From Acidobacteriota bacterium (GTDB lineage: Bacteria; Acidobacteriota; Aminicenantia; Aminicenantales; Saccharicenantaceae): DNA of 11,188 nucleotides. Location of the stretch: NCBI GenBank assembly GCA_003476685.1, contig DMVN01000078.1, positions 1 to 11,188 of the forward strand. Reading direction: 5' to 3'. This document shows, piece by piece, positions 1-7,531 of the stretch. The notes below the pieces were generated by a model that was given only the letters and a program-made list of their open reading frames with translations, did not search any database and was not told the DNA's origin. A program made the position numbers and the translations under genes. Position 1 is the first letter of the stretch. Each line of letters begins with the position of its first letter.

Positions 1-1010
1 TGGGGGCAGGTTTTTTCATTTTCTATGGAGCCGCATTTCTGACAGAAGAAAAAAGACTTGAAAAACAGGGGCACGATACCCAGGTCCGGGAATTCCTCGA
101 AGATTTCCTGGGCAGCATAGGGATGGTAGTAATTGCCAACCCCGGCATGGTCCCGCCCGATGATGATGTGGGTGCAGCCAAAGTTCTTCCTGATGATGGC
201 GTGATGAATGGCTTCCCGTGGACCGGCATAGCGCATTTCCATCTTCAGGATGGCCATTACCGCCCGCTCTCGCAGGTAATAATGTTTGATGAGCTCCTCA
301 TAGGAAGCCAGGATGACCTCGTCCTTAAAATCGCCTTTTTTCTTCCGGCCGATGACCGGGTTGATGAACAGCCCGTCGGTAAAAGTCAGAGCCGCTTTCT
401 GGACGTATTCGTGGCCGAGATGGGGAGTGTTCCTTGTCTGAAAACCGACCACCGTCTTCCAGCCTTTCTCCCGGAACAGAATTCTGGTCTCTTTCGGGGA
501 TAAACGATAACGGTCATAAGGAGTTGGTTCCAGTTCCAGCAGCTCTACCGGTCCCCCCAGGAGGACTTCTTTCATGGCCAGCACCCGGCTGACACCCGGA
601 TGTTTGGGGTCAGTGGTGCCATAAACCCGGAGGCAGAATTCTTCTTTATTATAATCATAGATATCTTCCACGGTCAGCAGGCCTACCGGCTTTAGCTCCT
701 CGGTCCGCAGCAAAATTTCCTGCCCGGGTTTAATCTTGGCGGCCAGTTCTCGGTCGACATCTATCACAACAGGAATGGTCCAGGGAAGGTCGCTGGTCAG
801 GCGCATCTGGTTGAGGACGCTGTGAAAATCGGCCCGGTTCAGGAAGCCTCCCAGGGGAGAATAGACGCCGGTGGCGATATTTTCCAGGTCAGAAACCAGG
901 TCGGGGTCAAGGGTCAGCGAGACCAGACTGCCGGCTCTCGACAGGGTTTCGGCTTTTTTCTGTTCATTCATCAGACGATTAACCAGTTTTCCGCCATGCG
1001 GTGCAATCAT
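1..1010 (-). CDS. sat: Sulfate adenylyltransferase (ATP sulfurylase), C-terminus cut off by window edge
   Basis: Converts ATP and sulfate to adenosine 5'-phosphosulfate (APS) and pyrophosphate, or the reverse in sulfur oxidisers; cytoplasmic. 336 codons are visible, starting at an ATG preceded by GGAG at about 6 nt. Homomeric Sat enzymes run to roughly 380-430 residues, so the last part is missing. The N-terminal ~160 residues match the PUA-like domain (for example 'GVYSPLGGFLNRADF'). The nucleotide-binding motif QTRNTPHLGHE lies at residues 191-201 (family QxRNxxHxxH), and GRDHAGVG at 285-292 is the second active-site motif. Cys323, Cys326 and Cys335 (C-x2-C-x8-C) match the zinc ligands known in Thermus-type Sat; the expected fourth ligand, a His, would lie beyond the edge. 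No APS kinase domain is visible. It is downstream of the small RHH gene by 44 bp and probably cotranscribed. Whether it serves assimilation or dissimilation cannot be told, because the neighbours beyond position 1 are unseen. The identification itself is firm. Confidence 0.95.
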   Translation of the reverse strand, partial: MIAPHGGKLVNRLMNEQKKAETLSRAGSLVSLTLDPDLVSDLENIATGVYSPLGGFLNRADFHSVLNQMRLTSDLPWTIPVVIDVDRELAAKIKPGQEILLRTEELKPVGLLTVEDIYDYNKEEFCLRVYGTTDPKHPGVSRVLAMKEVLLGGPVELLELEPTPYDRYRLSPKETRILFREKGWKTVVGFQTRNTPHLGHEYVQKAALTFTDGLFINPVIGRKKKGDFKDEVILASYEELIKHYYLRERAVMAILKMEMRYAGPREAIHHAIIRKNFGCTHIIIGRDHAGVGNYYHPYAAQEIFEEFPDLGIVPLFFKSFFFCQKCGSIENEKTCP

Positions 1011-1054
1011 CGGGTACTCCTTTAACTCCGGGGTCGGGGAAACCAACCAGCCTG

Positions 1055-1270
1055 CTAATCGATATAACCCAGGGCTTTCAGCCTTTCCTTGATTTTTTCT
1101 TCCTCTTCCGGGCTGAAAACTTCCTTGTTTTCTTCATTTCTGGCCAGGCTTTCCCTGAGGACCTTGGTCACGTAACTGGAGACCGAGCTGAATTCGGTTC
1201 CCTTGATTTTTTCTTCAATTTTCTTATAGAGAGAGGTGGGTATGGAGACCGGGGTGAATTCTTTTTCCAT
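1055..1270 (-). CDS. Small ribbon-helix-helix (CopG-like) protein upstream of sat
   Basis: A 71-residue protein. Residues ~3-45 have the look of a ribbon-helix-helix DNA-binding fold: a short strand (FTPVSIPTSLYKKI) leading into a helix, then a turn and a second helix with 'SVSSYVTKVLRES', the pattern typical of CopG/ParD-type proteins. The C-terminal third is highly charged (EEEEKIKERLKALGYID) and likely helical. The open frame extends to 1330, but the AGGAGG at 1275-1280 favours the ATG at 1270 (4 nt spacing) over the adjacent ATG at 1273 (1 nt). It is the first gene after a strong promoter and lies 44 bp before sat, so the pair is probably one transcript. I infer a regulator, perhaps of this operon, but no function is proven. 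No toxin-like partner is next to it, so it is not an obvious antitoxin. The gene is very likely real; the fold call is moderate. Confidence 0.8.
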   Translation of the reverse strand: MEKEFTPVSIPTSLYKKIEEKIKGTEFSSVSSYVTKVLRESLARNEENKEVFSPEEEEKIKERLKALGYID

Positions 1271-1274
1271 CATT

Positions 1275-1280
1275 CCTCCT
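1275..1280 (-). promoter_or_regulatory. Ribosome binding site AGGAGG of the RHH gene
   Basis: A perfect AGGAGG lies 1 nt before the first and 4 nt before the second of two adjacent ATG codons (1273 and 1270). It rules out the longer start at 1330 and favours the ATG at 1270. Confidence 0.75.
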
Positions 1281-1288
1281 GAGATGAT

Positions 1289-1317
1289 TTTATATAACAG
1301 AAAGGCCAATTTTTCAA
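1289..1317 (-). promoter_or_regulatory. Sigma70-type promoter of the RHH-sat operon
   Basis: Reading leftward, TTGAAA (1312-1317) and TATAAA (1289-1294) are separated by exactly 17 bp. Each box has five of six consensus bases. Transcription would start near 1282, only a few bases before the AGGAGG site, giving a very short leader. Confidence 0.65.
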
Positions 1318-1326
1318 CCATTCCGG

Positions 1327-1336
1327 CCACCGGTGG
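1327..1336. promoter_or_regulatory. Palindrome CCACCGGTGG, possible operator
   Basis: A perfect 10-bp dyad lies 9 bp upstream of the -35 box of the RHH-sat promoter, in the divergent region towards phoH. RHH proteins bind short dyads, so this could be a regulator site. A 10-bp palindrome in GC-rich DNA can also arise by chance. Confidence 0.3.
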
Positions 1337-1439
1337 TGGCGCTTATGTCTTAGCCCGCCAGCGCCAGCAGCCTGGACCCGCCAGTCCCCCTATTTAGCCT
1401 TATCAGTCAGCAGCTCCTTTTCCCCCGGCCAGGTCTGCC

Positions 1440-1467
1440 TTGACAAAAAAAACCGGACGTGATTTAA
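1440..1467 (+). promoter_or_regulatory. Candidate sigma70 promoter of the phoH-era operon
   Basis: A perfect TTGACA (1440-1445) is followed after 16 bp by TTTAAT (1462-1467, five of six consensus bases). Transcription would begin near 1474. If real, it lies inside the longest possible phoH frame and means that phoH translation starts further down, most likely at the ATG at 1530. I found no better promoter between 1320 and 1440 on this strand. Confidence 0.45.
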
Positions 1468-2474
1468 TTTTGATACCAGAAAAGAAACTATGTGCTCCAG
1501 AAAGGACAGAAGTCAAACCATCCCATAAAATGGAAAAAGTCTCCCACCCTTATATCCGTCGCATATCCTTCTTCGGAGTTCTTGATAAAAACCTGAAGAA
1601 GCTGGAGAACCGCCTGGGGGTCAGCCTGGCCGTCCGGGGAGATAAACTCATCCTGGACGGCGAGGCGGATAAGGTTCAGTTTGCCAGGAAATATTTTGAA
1701 AAAATCCAGGAACTGGAAGATAAAGGATACACTTTGAAAGAAGAAGATTTTCATATCGCCCTGGACCTGCTGGAAGAGAACCCGGGTCAGCTGGAAGAAT
1801 ACGCTCCGGCTGAGCCCATCTACCTGCAGCGCAAATCGGTGGCCCCCAAGAGCCTAAACCAGCAGGCCTATATGAAGGCCATAAAGGACTACGACCTGGT
1901 TTTTGGCATCGGCCCGGCCGGGACCGGCAAGACCTACCTGGCTATGGCTATGGCTCTGTCATACCTGCAGAGCAAGCAGGTCAACCGCATCATCCTGACC
2001 CGGCCGGCGGTGGAAGCCGGAGAACGCCTGGGTTTTCTGCCGGGCGACATGTTTCAAAAAATCAACCCCTACCTCCGGCCGCTGTATGACGCCCTGTTTG
2101 ACCTGACTCCATATGAGCAGGCCAACCGGCTGGTAGAGAGGGGCATAATTGAAATCGCGCCCCTGGCCTACATGCGCGGACGCACCCTGAACAGCGCCTT
2201 CATCATTCTGGACGAGGCCCAGAATACCACCAGGGAGCAGATGAAGATGATCCTGACCAGGATGGGCTTTGACTCCAAGCTGGTGGTGACCGCCGACATC
2301 ACCCAGATTGACCTGCCCCAGCCCAGAAAGTCCGGGGTGCTCCAGGCCATAAAAATTCTCTCCTCCATCAAAGAAATCGCCTTCGTTTATTTCAACGAAA
2401 AGGACGTGGTGCGCCACCCGCTGGTGGGCAAGATCATCAGAGCTTATGCCCGGGCTGAATCTAAAACGGTATAA
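1440..2474 (+). CDS. phoH: PhoH-family P-loop ATPase (PhoH/YbeZ)
   Basis: Predicted cytoplasmic NTPase of the PhoH/YbeZ family, linked to RNA metabolism and in many bacteria encoded next to the rRNA-processing enzyme YbeY, as here. With the TTG start it has 344 residues. Walker A GPAGTGKT is at 158-165 and Walker B plus DEAQ (FIILDEAQN) is around 254-262. The N-terminal part carries a family-typical segment ([18 protein letters not shown]) thought to belong to a KH-like domain, and '[18 protein letters not shown]' is characteristic of the family. The start is uncertain. TTG at 1440 has only a weak AGG upstream and coincides with a -35-like TTGACA. ATG at 1530 would give 314 residues, close to the roughly 320-residue Bacillus PhoH, but also lacks a clear Shine-Dalgarno. 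The next gene, pgpH, starts 6 bp after the stop, so this is the first gene of the operon. The family call is firm. Confidence 0.93.
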   Translation: MTKKTGRDLILIPEKKLCAPERTEVKPSHKMEKVSHPYIRRISFFGVLDKNLKKLENRLGVSLAVRGDKLILDGEADKVQFARKYFEKIQELEDKGYTLKEEDFHIALDLLEENPGQLEEYAPAEPIYLQRKSVAPKSLNQQAYMKAIKDYDLVFGIGPAGTGKTYLAMAMALSYLQSKQVNRIILTRPAVEAGERLGFLPGDMFQKINPYLRPLYDALFDLTPYEQANRLVERGIIEIAPLAYMRGRTLNSAFIILDEAQNTTREQMKMILTRMGFDSKLVVTADITQIDLPQPRKSGVLQAIKILSSIKEIAFVYFNEKDVVRHPLVGKIIRAYARAESKTV

Positions 2475-2480
2475 ACCCCG

Positions 2481-4859
2481 ATGAAAACCATCCAGTTCCG
2501 GAAATTTCGCCTTTTTAAGGGCGATGAGATTTTCCCCCTGCGGAAAAAAAAGGAAGGCGGATCACAGGAAAAAATTTCCTGGTTCCGCAAGATCCTGCAC
2601 AGCCCGTATTTTTACATAATAATTTTTGCAGCCATAATTGCTTTCTTCATTTCCTATTTCCCGGCCAGGCCCCTGCCCTCAATCAAGCTGGGTGAGATTG
2701 CGGCCAAAGACCTAATCTCCCCGCTGGAAATAACGGTCGAGGACAGCCAGGCCACTGAGAGACGAAAAGAACAGGCCGAAGCCACCATCTCCCCGGTTTA
2801 CTTTTACAACCAGAAAATCGTCAGCCTGACCAGGGAAAAAATCAGGCAATTTTTCGAAACCGGGCGCGGCTGGCAGAACGCCCGGCCGCCTTTGAGCCTG
2901 AAAGACCTGCAGAGGAATCTATCGGAAAACCTGGGCCTGGACGTGGACGAAACCACCCTCAACAACCTGGCCAGGTTGAAATTCCCTCCGGAAATAGAAC
3001 AGCTCCTGGCCGAGGTGCTGACACCCATCCTGTCCAGAGAAATCATCCTGTCCCGCAGCCTGCTCAGTCATGGCGAACCGGAAAAGGGCCTGCTGGTGGT
3101 CAGGGGCAAGGAAGAAAAATTGCTCCGGGCAGCCGAGGTTCTGGAATTGCGGGAAGCCCGGTCGCTGCTGACCTCGGAAATCGAGGCCCTGGAACTCCCG
3201 GCCAGGACCAGGAACATCCTGAAAGCGCTGGCTCCGGTTTTCCTGGTCCCGACTATCAATTATGATGCGCCCGAGACCGAGATCAGGCGCCTGAAAGCCC
3301 GCAACCAGGTGGAGCCTGTCTACTACACCATCAAAAAAGGCAAGGTCATAATCAGAAAGGGCGACGAAGCCACCCCCGAAGCCATCAGGCAAATCGCCAT
3401 CATCAACCAGAAAATAAGCAGCCAGGCCCACTGGCTGATCAACTTCGCCGGCCTGCTGGTCCTGTACTCTATAATTTTCTTTTTTATCTGGAATTTTATA
3501 AGTTTGGTCAGCAGCGAGGGAAAACCCATCCGCTTGCTGCAGATGATGGGCCTGACGATTTTCCTGGGCTTTGTGGCCTACAAAGCCAGCCTGTTCATCG
3601 CCGATGCCCTGGGCACTTCTATTTCCATCCTCAACGTGGAGAAAGAGGCTTTAACCTTCGGGTTCCCCTTCCAGTTCGGCACTTTTATCTTTGCTCTCCT
3701 GACCCGGAGCGAAATCGCCATTGTCTATTGTGTCTTCAACAGCCTGTTGGCCGGCTACCTGCTTAACGGCGATTATTTCCTGGTAATTTTTGTGCTGCTG
3801 GGAGGAATTGCCGTGGTTTATGGCCTCCGGTACTACTTAGCTTCCAGCCGGAGCTCATCCCTTAAAACCGGTCTGATGGTTCTGGCTCCATTCCAGGTTA
3901 TCCTGGTGCTAGTCTTCCACCTGATTAAGCAGAGTTTTGGCGACCTGACCAACCTGGGAACCGAACTTTTCAGCGCCATCTTCGGCGGGTTGCTCAGCGC
4001 AGCCATAGCTTACGTCCTGATGCCGGTCTTTGAAACACTGTTCGGTTTCGTCACGGCCACCAAGTTGCACGAACTGACCAACTCTGACCTGCCGATTTTC
4101 CGCCAGCTGGCCCTGGAGGCGCCCGGGACCTATCATCATTCCCTGATAGTGGCCACCCTGGCCGAAAAAGCAGCCGAGAAAATCAACGCCAACTCGGCCC
4201 TGGTCAAGGCCGGCGGGCTCTATCATGACCTGGGTAAGATCAAGCGGCCTGAATACTTCAGCGAAAACCAGACCTCCATTTTTGATGTCCACCGGGAACT
4301 GACTCCCTCCCTGAGCACTCTGGTGATAGTCAACCACGTCAAAGACGGGATTGACCTGGCCCGGAAGCTGAAGCTCCCGCGGCAGATTGTAGACCTGATT
4401 GCTCAGCACCACGGCACTTCTATCGTCCGCTATTTTTTCCAGAAGGCCAAAGAAAAATACGACCCCGACCTGCATAAGATAGAGGCCGAGGATTACCGGT
4501 ACCCGGGCCCAACCCCAAAAAGCAAGGAAGCCGGCCTGTTACTCCTGGCCGACTCGGTGGAAGCCGCCGCCCGCAGCCTGAATTCCCCCACCCGGCAGAA
4601 TCTCAAGCGGGTGATTACAGAAATTTTTAACACGCACCTTCAGGATGGCCAGCTGGACGACTGCGGTTTTTCTCTGAGGGACTTGCGGGTTATTGCCAAT
4701 TCTTTCCTGACCACTCTGGACGCCATCTACCACCCCAGGCCCAAATACCCTGGCTTTGATTTCGAGAAAAAGATAGAAAAGAAAGAGGAAAATAAAAAGA
4801 ACAATGGTCGTAATAATAAACAAGCTGAAGAAAAACCCGGTTCCCCCAGCCAGGATTAA
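2481..4859 (+). CDS. pgpH: 7TM-HD membrane phosphohydrolase, PgpH type (c-di-AMP phosphodiesterase)
   Basis: A 792-residue integral membrane protein of the PgpH/YqfF family. Characterised members hydrolyse cyclic di-AMP to pApA in the cytoplasm. Domain order: a charged cytoplasmic N-terminus; a membrane segment at ~43-64; a large extracytoplasmic 7TMR-HDED region up to ~315; about seven membrane segments between ~317 and ~535; then a cytoplasmic HD domain. Visible metal ligands are His553, His582-Asp583 (HDLGK), His619, His643/His644 and Asp691. The spacings H-29-HD, D-36-H and H-24-HH agree with what I recall for Listeria PgpH. A lysine- and asparagine-rich hydrophilic tail (from ~755) closes the protein, and its last 56 bp overlap the start of ybeY. 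The start ATG has no clear Shine-Dalgarno and follows the phoH stop by 6 bp, so translational coupling is likely. Family assignment is firm; c-di-AMP as substrate is inferred from the family. Confidence 0.92.
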   Translation: MKTIQFRKFRLFKGDEIFPLRKKKEGGSQEKISWFRKILHSPYFYIIIFAAIIAFFISYFPARPLPSIKLGEIAAKDLISPLEITVEDSQATERRKEQAEATISPVYFYNQKIVSLTREKIRQFFETGRGWQNARPPLSLKDLQRNLSENLGLDVDETTLNNLARLKFPPEIEQLLAEVLTPILSREIILSRSLLSHGEPEKGLLVVRGKEEKLLRAAEVLELREARSLLTSEIEALELPARTRNILKALAPVFLVPTINYDAPETEIRRLKARNQVEPVYYTIKKGKVIIRKGDEATPEAIRQIAIINQKISSQAHWLINFAGLLVLYSIIFFFIWNFISLVSSEGKPIRLLQMMGLTIFLGFVAYKASLFIADALGTSISILNVEKEALTFGFPFQFGTFIFALLTRSEIAIVYCVFNSLLAGYLLNGDYFLVIFVLLGGIAVVYGLRYYLASSRSSSLKTGLMVLAPFQVILVLVFHLIKQSFGDLTNLGTELFSAIFGGLLSAAIAYVLMPVFETLFGFVTATKLHELTNSDLPIFRQLALEAPGTYHHSLIVATLAEKAAEKINANSALVKAGGLYHDLGKIKRPEYFSENQTSIFDVHRELTPSLSTLVIVNHVKDGIDLARKLKLPRQIVDLIAQHHGTSIVRYFFQKAKEKYDPDLHKIEAEDYRYPGPTPKSKEAGLLLLADSVEAAARSLNSPTRQNLKRVITEIFNTHLQDGQLDDCGFSLRDLRVIANSFLTTLDAIYHPRPKYPGFDFEKKIEKKEENKKNNGRNNKQAEEKPGSPSQD

Positions 4860-5235
4860 GAGGCTGCTTACGGCACTCTGCCATCGCTACCGGGTGCCGC
4901 AGGCTGAAGTAATCCTGAGTTTCGTCGGTCCCCGGGCCATGCGTTCGCTGAACAGGAGATACCGCCGCCGCAACCGGCCGACTGATGTCCTGAGCTTTTC
5001 CCTCGGGGAAAAGGGACCCGACGGCCGGCTCTACCTGGGCGACATCATTATCTGCCCGGAGGTAGCGGCCAGGCAGGCCCGGAAGCAGGGCCATTCTCTG
5101 GCCCGGGAAATTGAAATCCTGGCCATCCACGGTTTTCTCCATCTTCTTGGTTTTGAACATTTCCGGGGAATGGAAGAAGAGGAAGGCCGGGTCCGCCCCC
5201 GGCTCCTGAAAAATTACGGAGCTAAAAAGACCTGA
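4804..5235 (+). CDS. ybeY: Endoribonuclease YbeY (rRNA maturation factor)
   Basis: A single-strand-specific, zinc-dependent endoribonuclease involved in 16S rRNA 3'-end maturation and ribosome quality control. The 143-residue product is near the usual family length (~150). The diagnostic metal site H-x3-H-x5-H is seen as HGFLHLLGFEH with His109, His113 and His119. Upstream are the conserved 'RRRNRPTDVLSFSL' and 'LGDIIICPEVA' stretches. The N-terminus 'MVVIINKL' fits the first beta-strand of the family, supporting the ATG at 4804 although it lies inside the 3' end of pgpH (56-bp overlap) and only a distant GAGG (about 14 nt) precedes it. Its place between the PhoH and Era genes is the classical context. 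The CBS-protein gene follows after 4 bp. Confidence 0.93.
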   Translation: MVVIINKLKKNPVPPARIKRLLTALCHRYRVPQAEVILSFVGPRAMRSLNRRYRRRNRPTDVLSFSLGEKGPDGRLYLGDIIICPEVAARQARKQGHSLAREIEILAIHGFLHLLGFEHFRGMEEEEGRVRPRLLKNYGAKKT

Positions 5236-5239
5236 TAAC

Positions 5240-6493
5240 ATGAGCCAGATGGATTTCCTGCTTACCGGACTGGTCCTGAGCTTTCTGCTGACCTTCATCC
5301 TGTCCTTCCTCCAGGTTGTTTTTTCCTATTACTCCAGGATAGGTTTTTCCCGGATCCTCGAAGGACAGGATAACCTCAAAAATGAAATCCTGGAGCACTA
5401 CGACGAACTGAAGATTGCCATTGATTATGGCCGGATAATCTTCTACCTGGCTCTGGTAGTTTATACCTGCCTGATTTTCCCGGCCCTGTCTGGCTGGCCC
5501 CTGTGGTGTTTTCTGCTGTTCCTGGCTTTGTACCTGGTATGCTTCGACTACCTGCCGCGACTTTTGCTCCTGGCCATCAAAGAAAAGAACCTGAGATTTG
5601 TCCTGCCGGTCGTAGTGCCAATAAAATTCATCCTGACCCCCCTGCTTATCCTGCCGAAAATTTTCCTCAAGAGAGAGGAAGAGCGGCAGGCCGCCTGGCG
5701 CCAGCATGAAGCCTCAGAGGAAGAAATCGAGACCTTCATTGACGAAGCCACCGAAGAAGGCATCATCGAAAAAGACCAGAATGAGCTTCTCCGGGGGGTG
5801 GTAGAATTTGGCGATAAGCAGGTAAGGGAAATCATGACCCCCCGCAGCCGGATGGTGGCGGTGGATATTGAGACCACCGTCGGTCAGCTGAAAGAAGTTT
5901 TTATCCGGGAGAAATATTCCCGGATCCCGGTCTATAAAGAACGTCTGGATAACATCGCCGGCATGGTCATGGCCAAGGACCTGCTGGAGTTCAGCGACCA
6001 GCCCCAGCTTGGAAGAAAAATTGATTTTCTGTTAAGACCGGTCCTGTTTGTCCCGGAAACCATGCCGGTCAAAGGGCTGCTCAAGGAGTTCAAGAAGGTC
6101 AAACAAAAACTGGCCATCGTAGTTGATGAATACGGCGGCATCTCCGGCCTGGTCACCATGGAAGACCTGCTGGAAGAAATAGTAGGTGAAATTCAGGACG
6201 AGTACGACACCGAAGAGCCGCAGATCATTGCCGAAAAACCCGATAGCTACCTGGTGCGCGGGGAAACCGAAATCAATGACCTGGAAGAAGTGCTGGGCTG
6301 TGAACTTTCGGAAGACAATTTTTTAACGGTCAATGGCTTGCTGCACCAGCACCTGGGTCGGTTGCCCGGGCGGGGAGAAAAACTGGAACTGGCCAACCTC
6401 AGTTTCGAGGTGCTGGAAGTGGATGATAAGAGTATTAAGAAAGTCAGGCTGACCCGCCGGCCGACCGAGAACAAAAACGGGGAAGGAAAATAG
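5240..6493 (+). CDS. HlyC/CorC-family membrane protein with CBS pair
   Basis: 417 residues. An N-terminal membrane part has hydrophobic segments at roughly 6-28, 62-105 (probably two passes) and 120-140, in the place of a DUF21/CNNM domain. A CBS pair follows (~185-325) with the family signatures REIMTPRSRM (Met199-Thr-Pro) and VVDEYGGISG (Asp296-Glu-Tyr-Gly-Gly). The C-terminal CorC_HlyC domain (~335-410, 'YLVRGETEINDLEEVLG', 'VNGLL') completes the architecture. Members are linked to Mg2+/Co2+ efflux or tolerance, and the CBS pair probably senses adenine nucleotides. The DUF21 part looks divergent: I do not see the usual small-residue-rich, Ser/Ala/Gly helices of ion-binding CNNM proteins, so transport activity is uncertain. 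It is translationally close to ybeY (4 bp) and era (2 bp). CBS/CorC genes beside ybeY are common in bacteria. The old name 'hemolysin' does not imply a toxin. Confidence 0.88.
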   Translation: MSQMDFLLTGLVLSFLLTFILSFLQVVFSYYSRIGFSRILEGQDNLKNEILEHYDELKIAIDYGRIIFYLALVVYTCLIFPALSGWPLWCFLLFLALYLVCFDYLPRLLLLAIKEKNLRFVLPVVVPIKFILTPLLILPKIFLKREEERQAAWRQHEASEEEIETFIDEATEEGIIEKDQNELLRGVVEFGDKQVREIMTPRSRMVAVDIETTVGQLKEVFIREKYSRIPVYKERLDNIAGMVMAKDLLEFSDQPQLGRKIDFLLRPVLFVPETMPVKGLLKEFKKVKQKLAIVVDEYGGISGLVTMEDLLEEIVGEIQDEYDTEEPQIIAEKPDSYLVRGETEINDLEEVLGCELSEDNFLTVNGLLHQHLGRLPGRGEKLELANLSFEVLEVDDKSIKKVRLTRRPTENKNGEGK

Positions 6494-6495
6494 TC

Positions 6496-7461
6496 ATGGC
6501 CGGGAAAAAAACAACCAGGAAAAACAAAAATTTCCGGGCCGGTTACGTGGCCCTGATCGGCCGGCCGAACGTCGGCAAGTCAACTCTGGTCAACAGCCTG
6601 ATCGGGCAGAAAATCGCCATCGTCTCCGACAAACCTCAGACCACCAGGGTCAGCCTGCTGGGGATTAAGACCACCGACCGCGGCCAGATAGTCTTCGTCG
6701 ATAATCCCGGAGTGCACAAGCCGCTCCACCTGATGAACCGGCGGATGATGAATTACGTTTATTCCTCGCTGGAAACAGCCGACCTTCTGCTGTTGATGAT
6801 AGATGCCAGCAAGAAGTTCGGCCACGGCGACCAGTACGTCCTGGACATCCTGAAGAATGTTACCAGGCCAATCTTCCTGCTCATCAACAAGGTGGACCTG
6901 GTAAAAAAAGAAAATATCCTGCTCATCATCGACAGCTACAAGGACCGGCTGCCGTTCAAGGAAATTGTGCCCATTTCTGCCCTGAAAGGCGACAACCTGG
7001 ACCGGCTGGAAAACCTGATTTACCAATATCTGCCGGAAGCAGAAAAGATATACGATGAAGAAGAAGTCACCGACCAGTCGGAAAAATTCCTTCTGTCGGA
7101 AATAATCCGGGAAAAATTACTCAACCATGTGGAAGAAGAACTTCCTTATACCACGGCTGTGGTCATCCGCTCGATGGAAAGAACCGAGCTCCCGGAAAAA
7201 CCGACCAGTGGCCATCGTCCCGGGAAGCCAGCCCGCCCCCTGGTCCGGGTCCAGGCTGAAATCCTGGTAGAAAAAGAAAATCACAAGGGAATGATAATCG
7301 GGCGCAAGGGAGCCATGATCAGGGCCATCGGCACAGAAGCCCGGCAAGAAATGGAAGAAATCCTGGAAAGCCAGGTCTTCCTGGAGCTGAGCGTCCGGGT
7401 CCGGGAAAAATGGCGGGATTCTGAAGAAATCCTTGATTTAATAGAAGAGCAGAAGGGTTAA
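6496..7461 (+). CDS. era: GTPase Era, 16S rRNA-binding ribosome assembly factor
   Basis: Binds the 3' end of 16S rRNA and acts in 30S subunit maturation and cell-cycle coupling; cytoplasmic or membrane-associated. The 321 residues are near the usual ~300. GTPase motifs: G1 GRPNVGKS (22-29), switch region PQTTR (47-51), G3 DNPG (69-72, where DTPG is usual), G4 NKVD (131-134) and G5 SAL (161-163). The C-terminal KH domain has the GxxG loop GRKG at 269-272. About 20 extra, Pro/Gly/Arg-rich residues (~232-252) sit between 'TAVVIRSME' and 'VRVQAEILVE' at the start of the KH domain, and the N-terminus carries a basic extension (KKTTRKNKN). The ATG at 6496 has AAGGA about 8 nt upstream. It is the last gene of the operon; no clear terminator follows. 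Confidence 0.96.
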   Translation: MAGKKTTRKNKNFRAGYVALIGRPNVGKSTLVNSLIGQKIAIVSDKPQTTRVSLLGIKTTDRGQIVFVDNPGVHKPLHLMNRRMMNYVYSSLETADLLLLMIDASKKFGHGDQYVLDILKNVTRPIFLLINKVDLVKKENILLIIDSYKDRLPFKEIVPISALKGDNLDRLENLIYQYLPEAEKIYDEEEVTDQSEKFLLSEIIREKLLNHVEEELPYTTAVVIRSMERTELPEKPTSGHRPGKPARPLVRVQAEILVEKENHKGMIIGRKGAMIRAIGTEARQEMEEILESQVFLELSVRVREKWRDSEEILDLIEEQKG

Positions 7462-7531
7462 GCCCAAAACCGACCTGATCTTTCTCTGAACCAACCGTCT
7501 AGGTTGAAACTTGCCGGCCGCAACCGCCGGT

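Noticed and set aside
123..503. Plus-strand open frame of 126 codons inside the left end
   Set aside because: It lies antisense to sat, which has clear family motifs; the frame has no recognisable domain and no ribosome binding site.
1055..1330. Antitoxin of a toxin-antitoxin pair
   Set aside because: The RHH protein is like ParD/CopG in outline, but the adjoining gene is sat, not a toxin, and upstream lies the divergent phoH operon.
1959..2417. Long minus-strand frame antisense to phoH
   Set aside because: Shadow of a GC-rich coding sequence; the composition (many Gly, His, Gln, Val) is typical of reverse-frame translation.
4690..5298. 202-codon minus-strand frame across ybeY
   Set aside because: Antisense to pgpH/ybeY/CorC-like genes with confirmed motifs; no start signal or domain.
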